Positions 47,984-55,995 of a stretch of 64,000 nucleotides of DNA are shown piece by piece. Made by a program: the position numbers and the translations under genes. A model generated the notes under the pieces. It saw nothing but the letters and a program-made list of their open reading frames with translations. It was not told where the DNA came from and ran no database searches. Origin of the DNA: JAUXJB01 sp965226855. Lineage in GTDB: Bacteria; Myxococcota_A; UBA9160; SZUA-336. How positions within the stretch are numbered: position 1 is the stretch's first letter; each line of letters begins with the position of its first letter. The stretch covers positions 1-64,000 of the forward strand of contig CBDDEE010000031.1 of the NCBI GenBank assembly GCA_965226855.1, read 5' to 3'.

Positions 47984-48562
47984 TCAGTCCCGGCCGAATC
48001 TGAGCACATCCGCATAGTAGTGAGCTTGCTTGTGCGCCTTGACGGTAACGAGCACGCTCCCCCTCCCGGCTTCCATTCTGATGGCAACCGGCAACCGGTA
48101 AGCCTGCGGATCAATCGGCCACGAATCGTGCCAGTTCCGGTCTTCGTCCAGGTATTGAAAGCTCGGCCCTATCTCCGCATCTAGAGGCAAGCGGAAGGTG
48201 TAGTCGCCCTCCCGGTACTCGAGGGCGTGGGCATCCTCTTCTTCGACGAGCCTCCAGGAGACCCGCGCATTCGTATTTTCGAGCGTGAGAAGTGGCTGAA
48301 AGCTGGCAAGGGCCAGGGTCCGCGAGTCTCCCTCGAGCGCCTGCTTCCCAACGGTGCTGGGAACTGCGGCAGCCACCACGCTTCGGAACCAGCCGCGGGT
48401 CATTGCGCTGGCGTAGTACTCCCCTTGGTTGCTGCCTACTCGCTGATACAGAGCGAGCGCATTCCCCAGACCCGAGACCAGCAACGTCGCTACCAACGAC
48501 ACGAGAATCATGACAACCAGCATCTCGACCAGAGTCAGACCCTTCTGGCTGGAGCCTTCCAT
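47984..48562 (-). CDS. gspJ: Type II secretion minor pseudopilin GspJ
   Basis: A 192-residue pseudopilin. The prepilin signal SQKGLTLVEMLVVMILVSLVATLLVSG has the Gly before the cleavage site and Glu5. The rest is beta-rich with one conserved YREGDYTFRLPL-type strand pair. It lies between gspI and gspK with gaps of three bases, as in standard operons. It is intact; the assignment J rather than another minor pseudopilin is from size and order. Confidence 0.8.
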   Translation of the reverse strand: MEGSSQKGLTLVEMLVVMILVSLVATLLVSGLGNALALYQRVGSNQGEYYASAMTRGWFRSVVAAAVPSTVGKQALEGDSRTLALASFQPLLTLENTNARVSWRLVEEEDAHALEYREGDYTFRLPLDAEIGPSFQYLDEDRNWHDSWPIDPQAYRLPVAIRMEAGRGSVLVTVKAHKQAHYYADVLRFGRD

Positions 48563-48564
48563 CG

Positions 48565-48981
48565 CTAGAGCTCCCCTGGGGAGAGTCGCACCTTTTTGAA
48601 CCGAGTCATGCGCGTCTTCGGGGTCGAGATGAGGCGTCCTCTGTAGACTATTTCCAGCTCGATACCGTAGAGAGTGATCTCGTACAGGCCTTGGCCGCCC
48701 TTCGACGAGACACCGTCTCTGGGTGGCTCGATCGGAGTTGCTCGCCAGCGAACGGCGTAATCGTCGACCTGGTAGCTGCCGCTCGTTGCGGAGGTGAAGT
48801 CTTCAAGCTCCAGCCGAGCCAGGGACTCTTCCGTCACTCCCTCTTCCAGAGCCAGATCATTGATCTTGATCAGGTGGCGGATGTTCTGATTGAACCAGCC
48901 AAAGACTGCCATCAAGCCGATGCTCAGAATGGTGAGGGCCACGATCGCTTCCAGCAGTGTGAAGCCGTCTCTGGATCTCAT
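48565..48981 (-). CDS. gspI: Type II secretion minor pseudopilin GspI
   Basis: A 138-residue pseudopilin starting at MRSRDGFTLLEAIVALTILSIGLMAVFG, with the prepilin cleavage Gly and Glu5. The ATG at 48981 overlaps the gspH stop (ATGA); an earlier start would lie inside gspH. The short globular part (VRWRATPIEPP) fits GspI. Confidence 0.8.
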   Translation of the reverse strand: MRSRDGFTLLEAIVALTILSIGLMAVFGWFNQNIRHLIKINDLALEEGVTEESLARLELEDFTSATSGSYQVDDYAVRWRATPIEPPRDGVSSKGGQGLYEITLYGIELEIVYRGRLISTPKTRMTRFKKVRLSPGEL

Positions 48982-49352
48982 CAGCTGCCTGGACCACAGA
49001 ATGGCGGGGTCAGGTGAAACGCGTGAACCCGCTGGGGCGAAACCAGATACAGGTCCCCGCCGAAGCAGACGCCGGTTGAATCGACGATGATCGGGGCTTC
49101 CGATCGGAGCTCCCAACCCGACGGGAGTTCGACCTGCCGCTCGAGGAACGGCACCAGTTCTATGGATTCCCCCGTGCTGTAGCTACGGATGGCGGCCGAG
49201 CTGATCGAGCCCGAGACCTGATCAACGAGCTGTCTCCGCACGTAGCTCTCGTAAAGTCGGGGGAAAGCTGGTGTCGTCAGCGACGCTACCAGCCCCACGA
49301 TCACGAGGACGACCAGCACTTCCACTAGCGTGAAGCCGGAACGCGTCTTCAT
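48981..49352 (-). CDS. gspH: Type II secretion minor pseudopilin GspH
   Basis: A 123-residue pseudopilin. It begins MKTRSGFTLVEVLVVLVIVGLVASL with Gly and Glu5 of the prepilin motif, and the globular part contains IIVDSTGVCFGGDLYLV. The start overlaps the gspG stop by ATGA and the stop overlaps gspI. Size and position fit GspH. Confidence 0.8.
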   Translation of the reverse strand: MKTRSGFTLVEVLVVLVIVGLVASLTTPAFPRLYESYVRRQLVDQVSGSISSAAIRSYSTGESIELVPFLERQVELPSGWELRSEAPIIVDSTGVCFGGDLYLVSPQRVHAFHLTPPFCGPGS

Positions 49353-49786
49353 TGGGGCAAGTAGCCAATGTCGGCCTCTAGGCCCTCACCCTTCGGCTGA
49401 CCGTCCGCCCCGTATGAAAAGAGGGAAAACTCCACGCCATTCGAAGCTTGAAGCCTGTATGCGTAGCTGTTGCCCCATGGATCCAGAGGTAAATTCTCAT
49501 CCAAATAGGGACCTTGCCACAGTTTTGAACCACGCCCCGACGGACGCGCATTCAACGCTGCGAGACCCTGCTCCGTACTTGGATACGAGCCGACGTCCAA
49601 CCGATACGTTTGCAGGACCGTCTTCAATATTTTGATTTGAGTCTCTGCAGTTCTTACCTTCGAGGTGTCCACCTTGGCGAACAGGCGGGGGCCGACGAGA
49701 CCGGCCAATAGTCCCAGAATCACCATGACAACAAGCAATTCGATCAGCGAAAAGCCAGAGTGATCAACCGACTTGCGACTCATCAT
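49349..49786 (-). CDS. gspG: Type II secretion major pseudopilin GspG
   Basis: A 145-residue major pseudopilin. The prepilin motif HSGFSLIELLVVMVILGLLAGLVGP is followed by the diagnostic KTVLQTYRLDVGSYPSTEQG, WQGPYLDENLPLDPWGNSY and FSLFSYGADGQPKGEG with calcium-site residues. It is intact and 10 bases after gspF. Confidence 0.95.
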   Translation of the reverse strand: MMSRKSVDHSGFSLIELLVVMVILGLLAGLVGPRLFAKVDTSKVRTAETQIKILKTVLQTYRLDVGSYPSTEQGLAALNARPSGRGSKLWQGPYLDENLPLDPWGNSYAYRLQASNGVEFSLFSYGADGQPKGEGLEADIGYLPQ

Positions 49787-49795
49787 CGTGCTCCC

Positions 49796-50992
49796 TTAGA
49801 GCGGGATGTCCGCGGTACTGGTGATCGCGAGGACAATCCCCAAGATGACCACTCCGATAGCACCGCCGATAATCAAAATGGCCATGGGCTCCAGTAGAAC
49901 AAGCATGCGCTTCATGCGGTTTCTGCAGCTCTTCTCGTAGAGATCCGCCAGGGACTTCAGCATCGCTGGCAGCTCTCCAGCGCGCTCTCCGACCTGCAAG
50001 ATGTGGTACGCGGTGGGCAACAGTGCGCTCTGCGCCTTCAGCGCCGCTGACAGTGTTTCGCCTTCCCTGACCGCCTGCATAGCGTTGTTCAGTTTTCGTT
50101 GCCGCGATGGGATGCGAACGCCACGATTCGCCAGCTGCAATGACTCCATCAGAGGAACACCATTCCCCAGGAGAGCGCTGAGAACGGCCGTCCAGCGACC
50201 TGTTTCTGACTCAACCAACCAGCTTCCGACCACCGGCCAACCGCTCATCCTTTCGAGGAAGCGCAGACGCACCGCCGGCCGGCGGAAGATACTCGCTACC
50301 AACAGAAACAGTGAAACTGCCACGGCCAAGATCCCAAGCGTGTGCTGGTTGAAGAACATGCCCGTACGAAGCACGGCTGATGCCAGGAAGGGCAGATCGA
50401 CACCGTCCTTCAGCAGGTTCGAGAACTTGGGAACGACAACGACGAAGACCAAGCCTACAGCAAGAACTCCGCTAACGACCAGGACCGAGGGATAGACCAG
50501 TGCGTTCCGCGTCTCACTCAGCAGCTCTTGATCACGGCGCATCTGCTCCACGCCATCACTCAGAGACAAGGCCAATTTGCCCGTCAACTCGCCGGCAGCA
50601 GCCAGTTGATAGAAGTAGTCCGGTAGTTGCAGCCTGCTCCCGTCAAGGGCTTCGGAGAACGAGTGACCTTGCTGCAGCCTCGATGACATCAGCTCCAGGG
50701 CGCCGCCGATGTCCGCATTGATGTGAGCTTCTGCCAGCGAATCTATGGCGTCCACCAGCGAAACGCCTGAGCCGAGTAGCGTCACCAGCTCATCAAACAC
50801 CTGCAGAACGTCAGCTGGTCTGGCTCGCTCTGGCTTTCCCTCCGTCTGCTTCCGGAACGGTGAGATCTGGAGTACGGTCAGACCTTGCTGGCCCAGCAGA
50901 CGAGCCGCCGCCCGCTCGGTTTCAACTTCTACGACGCCGCTCTCGGTGTCACCACTCTCACTGATCGCCCGATACTGGTACCTCATCAACAC
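49796..50992 (-). CDS. gspF: Type II secretion inner-membrane platform protein GspF
   Basis: A 398-residue polytopic protein with two GspF cytoplasmic helical domains (VFDELVTLLGSGVSLVDAID and RWTAVLSALLGNGVPLMESL) and three membrane segments. The N-terminus reads RYQYRAISESGDTESGVVE, and both domains contain the GELTGKLALSL / AGELPAMLKSL motif. It acts with GspE to extend the pseudopilus. It is intact and 16 bases after gspE. Confidence 0.95.
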   Translation of the reverse strand: MLMRYQYRAISESGDTESGVVEVETERAAARLLGQQGLTVLQISPFRKQTEGKPERARPADVLQVFDELVTLLGSGVSLVDAIDSLAEAHINADIGGALELMSSRLQQGHSFSEALDGSRLQLPDYFYQLAAAGELTGKLALSLSDGVEQMRRDQELLSETRNALVYPSVLVVSGVLAVGLVFVVVVPKFSNLLKDGVDLPFLASAVLRTGMFFNQHTLGILAVAVSLFLLVASIFRRPAVRLRFLERMSGWPVVGSWLVESETGRWTAVLSALLGNGVPLMESLQLANRGVRIPSRQRKLNNAMQAVREGETLSAALKAQSALLPTAYHILQVGERAGELPAMLKSLADLYEKSCRNRMKRMLVLLEPMAILIIGGAIGVVILGIVLAITSTADIPL

Positions 50993-51007
50993 AAACCTGG
51001 GACGGGT

Positions 51008-52687
51008 CTAGTGGCCCACCACGCGCAACACTTCCTCAACGGTAGTGATGCCCTTGTAGGCTTTCAGCAAGCCATCCTGTATCAGTGTACGATAGCCTTG
51101 GGTTCGTACCAACTCGCGCATTTCTTCCAAGAACGCATTACGGGCAATCATGCCTTGCAGTTCTGTACCCACCGGCACCAATTCATAGATGCCAACACGC
51201 CCCCTATAGCCAGTATTCTGGCATGCTCTACAACCCTTTGCGGCCACCCATCCCGGCTGGCTCTCAGCCATCGGAACGCCCGCCAACAGGTCTGAAAGAT
51301 TCTCCGGCGCTTCGGTGGGAGTAGCACAATCCGGACATACCCGTCTTACCAATCGCTGCGCCTGTACAGCTCGAATAGGAGCGGCCACGAGGAACGGCTC
51401 AATACCCATATCAATTAGCCGAGTAAAGGCGGAAATTGAGTCATTGGTATGCAGGGTTGACAGAACCAACTGTCCCGTTAACGCCGATCGAATTGCAATT
51501 TCAGCGGTTTCTAGGTCTCGAATCTCACCGATCATGACGACATCCGGGTCTTGGCGTAAAATAGCTCGCAAGGCAGTAGCGAAGGTATAGCCAATCTCGG
51601 GGTGAGCCTGGATCTGGGTGACTCCCTTGAGCTGATATTCCACCGGATCTTCGACGGTGATGATCTTTTGCTCGCCCGAGTTCATGGCCTCTAGCATAGA
51701 GTGCAAAGTGGTGGATTTACCGGATCCGGTCGGACCTGTTACCAACACAATGCCGTGAGACTCTCTGGACCACTCGGCAATCAGCTCCAGGTGGTCTTGC
51801 TCCATACCCAGGCTGGCGAGTGATAGTTCCTCGCGCTCTTTTGGCAGCAGGCGCATGACTATGGATTCGCCGTTGATCTCCGGAGCCGTAGAGACACGAA
51901 TATCCATTTCCTGACCGCTGACCCGGGTCGTGATGCGCCCATCCTGTGGCAGCCGGCGCTCAGCAATATCGATCCCCGAAATCAGCTTGATACGAGACGC
52001 AACTGCCGGAAAACGTTCCATCGGCTGAGTTAGCTGCTGTCGCAAGACGCCATCTACCCGCAACCGAACATGGAACTGATCTGTGGCGGGCTCAACGTGA
52101 ATGTCGGACGCACCGACATCCACAGCTTGAGAAATGATGTTGTTGACGAGCTCAATTACGGGAGCCTCTTCTGCCAACTCTTTAAGTTGCTTCTGCCCCT
52201 CATCGCCAGCGAAGAGGCCCTCTACTGCTCGTTCGCGAGCGATCGCGCTCAGCAGGCGATCCAGATCGTGGTTGCGACACAAATAAAAGCTCATCTGTCG
52301 CTCAGCGTAAAAGTAGCGCAGCGTCTCCCGTACGAAGGGGTCCAAGGGGTCCCTTGCGAGGCACCCGAGAGAGCCATCAGCCAGCTCCCAAAGAACAACC
52401 GACTGATCGATGAACCAATCAAACTCAATCTCGGAAGCGAGGAGACATTCATAGACGCGAATGTCATCAGGCAAAGGCTCTTCTATTCCTAGTATAGGAA
52501 GGTCCAATTGCTGAGAAAGTTGCTTGAGCAATGTATCTTCAGATAGAGCACCAATACGCAGTAATATCGCACCCAGTCGACCGCCTACCGACTGCTGCAA
52601 GTACAAGGCTTTATCCAAATCATCTTCGCTAATCAGGTTCGCCTGCAAGAGACTTTGCCCGATAAGCTGATCATGTTCCGTCGTCAA
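51008..52687 (-). CDS. gspE: Type II secretion ATPase GspE
   Basis: A 559-residue hexameric ATPase. An MshEN-type N-domain (IGQSLLQANLISEDDLDKAL) precedes the ATPase domain with VTGPTGSGKSTTLHSML (Walker A, about residue 315), IITVEDPVEYQL (Asp box), ILRQDPDVVMIGEIRDLETA (Walker B) and STLHTNDSISAF (His box). The tetracysteine zinc motif CPDC...CRAC is present, as in GspE and PilB. It is the first secretion gene after the hns-like gene and shows clearly lower GC than the flanking chromosome. Confidence 0.95.
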   Translation of the reverse strand: MTTEHDQLIGQSLLQANLISEDDLDKALYLQQSVGGRLGAILLRIGALSEDTLLKQLSQQLDLPILGIEEPLPDDIRVYECLLASEIEFDWFIDQSVVLWELADGSLGCLARDPLDPFVRETLRYFYAERQMSFYLCRNHDLDRLLSAIARERAVEGLFAGDEGQKQLKELAEEAPVIELVNNIISQAVDVGASDIHVEPATDQFHVRLRVDGVLRQQLTQPMERFPAVASRIKLISGIDIAERRLPQDGRITTRVSGQEMDIRVSTAPEINGESIVMRLLPKEREELSLASLGMEQDHLELIAEWSRESHGIVLVTGPTGSGKSTTLHSMLEAMNSGEQKIITVEDPVEYQLKGVTQIQAHPEIGYTFATALRAILRQDPDVVMIGEIRDLETAEIAIRSALTGQLVLSTLHTNDSISAFTRLIDMGIEPFLVAAPIRAVQAQRLVRRVCPDCATPTEAPENLSDLLAGVPMAESQPGWVAAKGCRACQNTGYRGRVGIYELVPVGTELQGMIARNAFLEEMRELVRTQGYRTLIQDGLLKAYKGITTVEEVLRVVGH

Positions 52688-52716
52688 AGGTTAGCCTTCA
52701 CTGGTTTCAGGCTGGG

Positions 52717-53034
52717 TCATATGCGCATATCCTCTAGCTTTCCGCCGCCCGCGATATACTCGTTGACCCATTTGGGCTGGCGTCCGCGCTTGCTCCATGT
52801 CTGTTTCGGGTTTCTGGGATTGCGGTAGATCGGCGCGGCCTTTCCGCGGGTGCCTACGGCACCTTTGAGCAGCTCATTGAGAGAGACGCCGTAGGGCTTG
52901 ATCGCCTCTCGTGCGGCGGCGCGGGCCAGTCTGATCCGGTCCCGCTCGCGCTTTTTCTTTTCACCGGCGAGCTGTTTTTCTAACTCGACAATGTCCTCGG
53001 TGGACAGATTCTTGAGGGTGAGCTTGCTGGCCAC
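52717..53034 (-). CDS. H-NS-family nucleoid protein
   Basis: A 105-residue H-NS-like protein. The N-terminal half is a charged coiled coil for oligomerisation (VELEKQLAGEKKKRERDRIR), and the C-terminal DNA-binding domain reads YRNPRNPKQTWSKRGRQPKW followed by VNEYIAGGGKLEDM, the AT-rich DNA minor-groove motif (here RGRQP). The start is GTG with GAGGAG upstream. It stands at the head of the lower-GC type II secretion operon, 29 bases before gspE, and may silence it. Confidence 0.9.
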   Translation of the reverse strand: MASKLTLKNLSTEDIVELEKQLAGEKKKRERDRIRLARAAAREAIKPYGVSLNELLKGAVGTRGKAAPIYRNPRNPKQTWSKRGRQPKWVNEYIAGGGKLEDMRI

Positions 53035-53068
53035 TGGGGGAGGCTCCTCTTTTCTCGTTTCCTATCAG

Positions 53069-53074
53069 ATTATA
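53069..53074 (-). promoter_or_regulatory. -10 element upstream of the hns-like gene
   Basis: On the minus strand GCGTATAATCTG contains a perfect TATAAT, 35 bases before the GTG start. The region 17 bases further upstream has no good TTGACA. It would drive hns and probably the following secretion genes. Confidence 0.45.
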
Positions 53075-53285
53075 CGCGCACCGGTGTTCTTTATCGATCT
53101 TCGCATGGACGAAAGAAGAACTCGCGCGCGCGGTGGATGATCATCGTCGGTGTCTTGATCGCCTACGGGTGGCCCAGGCCCAACTCCCGGACCTTGACAC
53201 TACTTGGGTGCCGCATCTCTTTTCAGGGTGTCGTATCTTTTCTGCACCCCCCACCTCTTGGATCCTGTTCCTGCCCTTCGCTAGC

Positions 53286-53301
53286 TGGCACGGCCGTTGC
53301 T
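53286..53301 (+). promoter_or_regulatory. Sigma-54 promoter of the lipoprotein methyltransferase gene, copy 2
   Basis: TGGCACGGCCGTTGCT matches the sigma-54 consensus at all fixed positions, with GG and GC ten bases apart. It is 57 bases before the ATG at 53358 and corresponds to the element of copy 1 at 31808. Confidence 0.8.
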
Positions 53302-53303
53302 GC

Positions 53304-53317
53304 CTCACACGTGTGAG
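53304..53317. promoter_or_regulatory. 14-bp perfect palindrome after the sigma-54 promoter
   Basis: CTCACACGTGTGAG is a perfect palindrome just downstream of the -12 box and is absent from copy 1. A second short hairpin (CGGGC-GAC-GCCCG) follows at 53324-53336. Either could be a regulator site or a leader hairpin. Confidence 0.35.
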
Positions 53318-53357
53318 AAACTCCGGGCGACGCCCGAAAGCATGAGAGGAGAATCCG

Positions 53358-53987
53358 ATGGGCACGAACAGGCTTCCCTTCGTCGCGGCTGCATTGCTGC
53401 TCTTCGTCCTGTGCAGCGGCTGCGCGCGGCTCAAGAGCTTCGGGTACAGCGGCTTCGGGCGTGACAGCTGGCAGAATCCCGACGAGGTGGTCGACTCGCT
53501 CGGGGTGCAGGCTGGAGACCGGATCGCCGACCTGGGCGCGGGCGGGGGCTACTTCACGTTCCGACTCTCGGAGGCAACGGGCCCGGGCGGCAAGGTCTAT
53601 GCGGTCGACGTGGACCAGGAGATGACGGAGTACCTGGAGGAGCAGGCGAAGTCGGAGTCACCCCAAAACGTCGAGGTGATCCTCGCGGAGTATCACGATC
53701 CGCTGCTCCCGGAGGGTGGCGTGGATCTCCTCTTCACGTGCAACACCTACCACCACATCCAGAACCGGGCGGAGTACTTCGCGAACGTCCAGAAGTACCT
53801 AAGCCCAGACGGACGAGTGGCGATCATCGAGTTTCGTCCGGAAGGCTGGATACAGAAGATCTTCCCCCACTCCACCTCTGCGGAAGAGATCCGGAGCGAG
53901 ATGAGAGAAGCTGGCTATGAGCTCGAACGGGAGTACGACTTCCTTGCCCGACAGAGCTTCCTGGTCTTTGCCAAGCGCGCGGGGTGA
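53358..53987 (+). CDS. Lipoprotein-type class I methyltransferase, copy 2
   Basis: A 209-residue paralogue of the gene at 31865, nearly identical in the core: KSFGYSGFGRDSWQNP, DRIADLGAGGGYFTFRLSEA and LLFTCNTYHHIQNRAEYFAN. The lipoprotein signal (FVAAALLLFVLCSGC) has diverged more but keeps the lipobox, which supports real export. GAGAGGAG precedes the ATG. It is intact and overlaps the APC permease start by 71 bases, as in copy 1. Confidence 0.85.
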   Translation: MGTNRLPFVAAALLLFVLCSGCARLKSFGYSGFGRDSWQNPDEVVDSLGVQAGDRIADLGAGGGYFTFRLSEATGPGGKVYAVDVDQEMTEYLEEQAKSESPQNVEVILAEYHDPLLPEGGVDLLFTCNTYHHIQNRAEYFANVQKYLSPDGRVAIIEFRPEGWIQKIFPHSTSAEEIRSEMREAGYELEREYDFLARQSFLVFAKRAG

Positions 53988-55284
53988 GGGTCCGCGGCGA
54001 CGCCTTGGCATCACCAGCGCTGCAGCCCTGATCGTCGGCAACATGATCGGAGCCGGGGTGTTCACCACCTCCGGCTTCGCACTCGCCGACCTGGGCCGAC
54101 GAGATCTCGTGATGCTGGCCTGGGGCATCGGCGGGGTGCTGGCCATGTGTGGCGCCCTCAGCTACGGAGCCCTGGCCAGGCGGATTCCGGAGTCCGGGGG
54201 GGAGTACACCCTGCTCTCCACGACGGTGCATCCGTTGGCCGGTCTGGCGGCAGGCTGGGTGTCCCTGCTCGCGGGCTTCACGGCCCCCATCGCCGCAGCC
54301 GCCCTGGCCCTGCAGGCCTATCTCGGCCCGTCATTCGCCGGACTCGGCTCCCCGGAGTGGATCGGCACCGCCGCGATCCTGGCTGCGGGCCTGATGCACG
54401 GCCTGCGGCTGCGAGAGGGCGTCATCCTCCAGAATCTGGCCGTCGGCCTGATGCTGCTCGTGATCGGGGCCTTGCTGGTCCTGGGGGCTCTTTGGGGCAC
54501 GTCCGAGGGCTCTACCAGCACCTCCGACCTTCTCGAACCGGAAATCGGCGCGTTTGCCGTCACGCTCGTCTGGATATCGTTCGCCTACTCCGGTTGGAAC
54601 GCGGCGGTCTACGTGGCCGGAGAAGTCCGAGACCCCGAGAAAAATCTGCATAGGTCGCTCTGGCTTGCCACTGCGCTGGTGACCTTGATCTACCTCGGTC
54701 TGAACGCGGTCTTTCTCTATTCCACCGCTCCGGAGGAGCTGGCGGGCAAGGCCGAGGTCGCAGCCATCGCTGCGGAGGCGCTCGGAGGAGACACGCTGCG
54801 TAGCGCCGTATCCGCGTTGGTGGCGCTGGCGCTATTCACCTCGATCTCTGCCATGGTCATGGCCGGTCCCAGGGTGTACGCGCGGATGGCCGCCGACGGG
54901 CTGTTTCCACGCGCCCTCTCCAGCGGTGGCGACGCGCCCAGGGCGGCCGTCGCCCTACAGGTGGGCCTCGCCATCCTCGTCGTCTGGGTCAGCGACCTGG
55001 TTCAGCTACTCGGCTACATCGGCTTCACGCTCAGCCTGTCGGCCGCCGCGACGATCGGAGGCCTGATCGCGCTCCGCCGGCGGGAGGGCGCCGACAGGAT
55101 CCCAGTACCGGGTTACCCCTGGGTGCCGGGCCTGTTTGTGCTCACCACGCTCGTGATCGCAGGCTTCATGGTGGTTCGCGAGCCCCTCGAGTCCGCTCTC
55201 GGCCTGCTGACGATCGCTCTGGCGCTGCCGCTGTACTGGCTGAGGAGACGCGAGCAGCCTGAGCCGGCCGGGACCTCTCGCTGA
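53917..55284 (+). CDS. APC-family amino acid permease, intact copy
   Basis: A 455-residue permease of the amino acid-polyamine-organocation family with about 12 membrane segments. Helix 1 reads SAAALIVGNMIGAGVFTTSG with the GAG unwinding point; later WISFAYSGWNAAVYVAGEVR (helix 6) and ALFTSISAMVMAGPRVYARM. It imports or exchanges amino acids or polyamines; substrate is not predictable. The ATG lies inside the methyltransferase gene (71-base overlap), a placement conserved in both blocks, so it is probably translationally coupled and under the same sigma-54 promoter. Confidence 0.9.
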   Translation: MSSNGSTTSLPDRASWSLPSARGEGPRRRLGITSAAALIVGNMIGAGVFTTSGFALADLGRRDLVMLAWGIGGVLAMCGALSYGALARRIPESGGEYTLLSTTVHPLAGLAAGWVSLLAGFTAPIAAAALALQAYLGPSFAGLGSPEWIGTAAILAAGLMHGLRLREGVILQNLAVGLMLLVIGALLVLGALWGTSEGSTSTSDLLEPEIGAFAVTLVWISFAYSGWNAAVYVAGEVRDPEKNLHRSLWLATALVTLIYLGLNAVFLYSTAPEELAGKAEVAAIAAEALGGDTLRSAVSALVALALFTSISAMVMAGPRVYARMAADGLFPRALSSGGDAPRAAVALQVGLAILVVWVSDLVQLLGYIGFTLSLSAAATIGGLIALRRREGADRIPVPGYPWVPGLFVLTTLVIAGFMVVREPLESALGLLTIALALPLYWLRRREQPEPAGTSR

Positions 55285-55300
55285 CCATATACTCCGTCGC

Positions 55301-55679
55301 ATGAGGGCCTCGCTACCGCTTCCCCTGCGTACCCTCGCCCAAGAGGTCGAGGAGCGACTCGCCCAGGTTCCCTCCTTTGGGATGCACCCGCGCGGGATCG
55401 GGACCGTCACCCTGATCCTCGCGGCCTGTATCGCTACAACCTCCGGGTCGAGACCCGGGGCATCGGAAACATCCCCATTGGGGCGGATGGTCCTGGTCGC
55501 GAATCACGCGGGGAACACGCTGCCGATGGATGGCGCGATGCTGGGGCAGGCCATGCTGCTTGGAAGCGGAGCCACCCCGGATTGACCGGAGTATCCAGAT
55601 GCACGTGGAGCGAATTCGCGACCGCATCGCATTGCTGATTGAAGATGGCCTCGCGGAGCGCCGCAGCTGGTTCACGTAG
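55301..55679 (+). pseudogene. PlsC-like acyltransferase, copy 2, internally deleted
   Basis: The 5' part (PLRTLAQEVEERLAQVP, then out of frame LYRYNLRVETRGIGNIPIG, then VANHAGNTLPMDGAMLGQAM) and the 3' end (MHVERIRDRIALLIEDGLAE, stop at 55679) match the intact copy at 33818-34666. About 500 bases between GQAMLL and the final helix are gone, including the FPEG motif, and a frameshift lies near 55430. It is dead. Confidence 0.85.
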
Positions 55680-55683
55680 TCCG

Positions 55684-55992
55684 ATGCCCGCCGATCTGAT
55701 CGCGTGGTACGCCGTATTCGTGCTCTCGGCCACGGCTCACGAGGCGGCTCACGCATTGGCGGCTACCTGGGCGGCGACCCGACCGCCTACCGTGCGGGGC
55801 AGGTCTCGCTAAACCCGCTGCCGCACATCCGGCGCGAGCCCTTCGGAATGGTCGTGCTACCACTCGTTGCGCTCTTCTCTGAAGGCTGGTGCCTGGGCTA
55901 CGCGAGTACCCCCTGCGATCCCGCCTGGGAGCAGCGTCAGCCGCGCCGCGCTGCGTGGATGGCGGCAGCCGGACCGGGTGCGAACCTTCTGC
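55684..55992 (+). pseudogene. 5' half of an M50 protease gene, cut by IS copy C
   Basis: It starts MPADLIAWYAVFVLSATAHEAAHAL with the HEAAH zinc motif, takes a one-base deletion near 55757, and continues in the next frame as YLGGDPTAYRAGQVSLNPLP and AAGPGANLLL to the CTAG at the IS border. Its 3' half is at 20065-20421 on the other strand. Joined at CTAG the two read ANLLLGILAFIFLWLG, as in the intact paralogue (ANLLLGLLAFALLWLG). Confidence 0.85.
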
Positions 55993-55995
55993 TAG

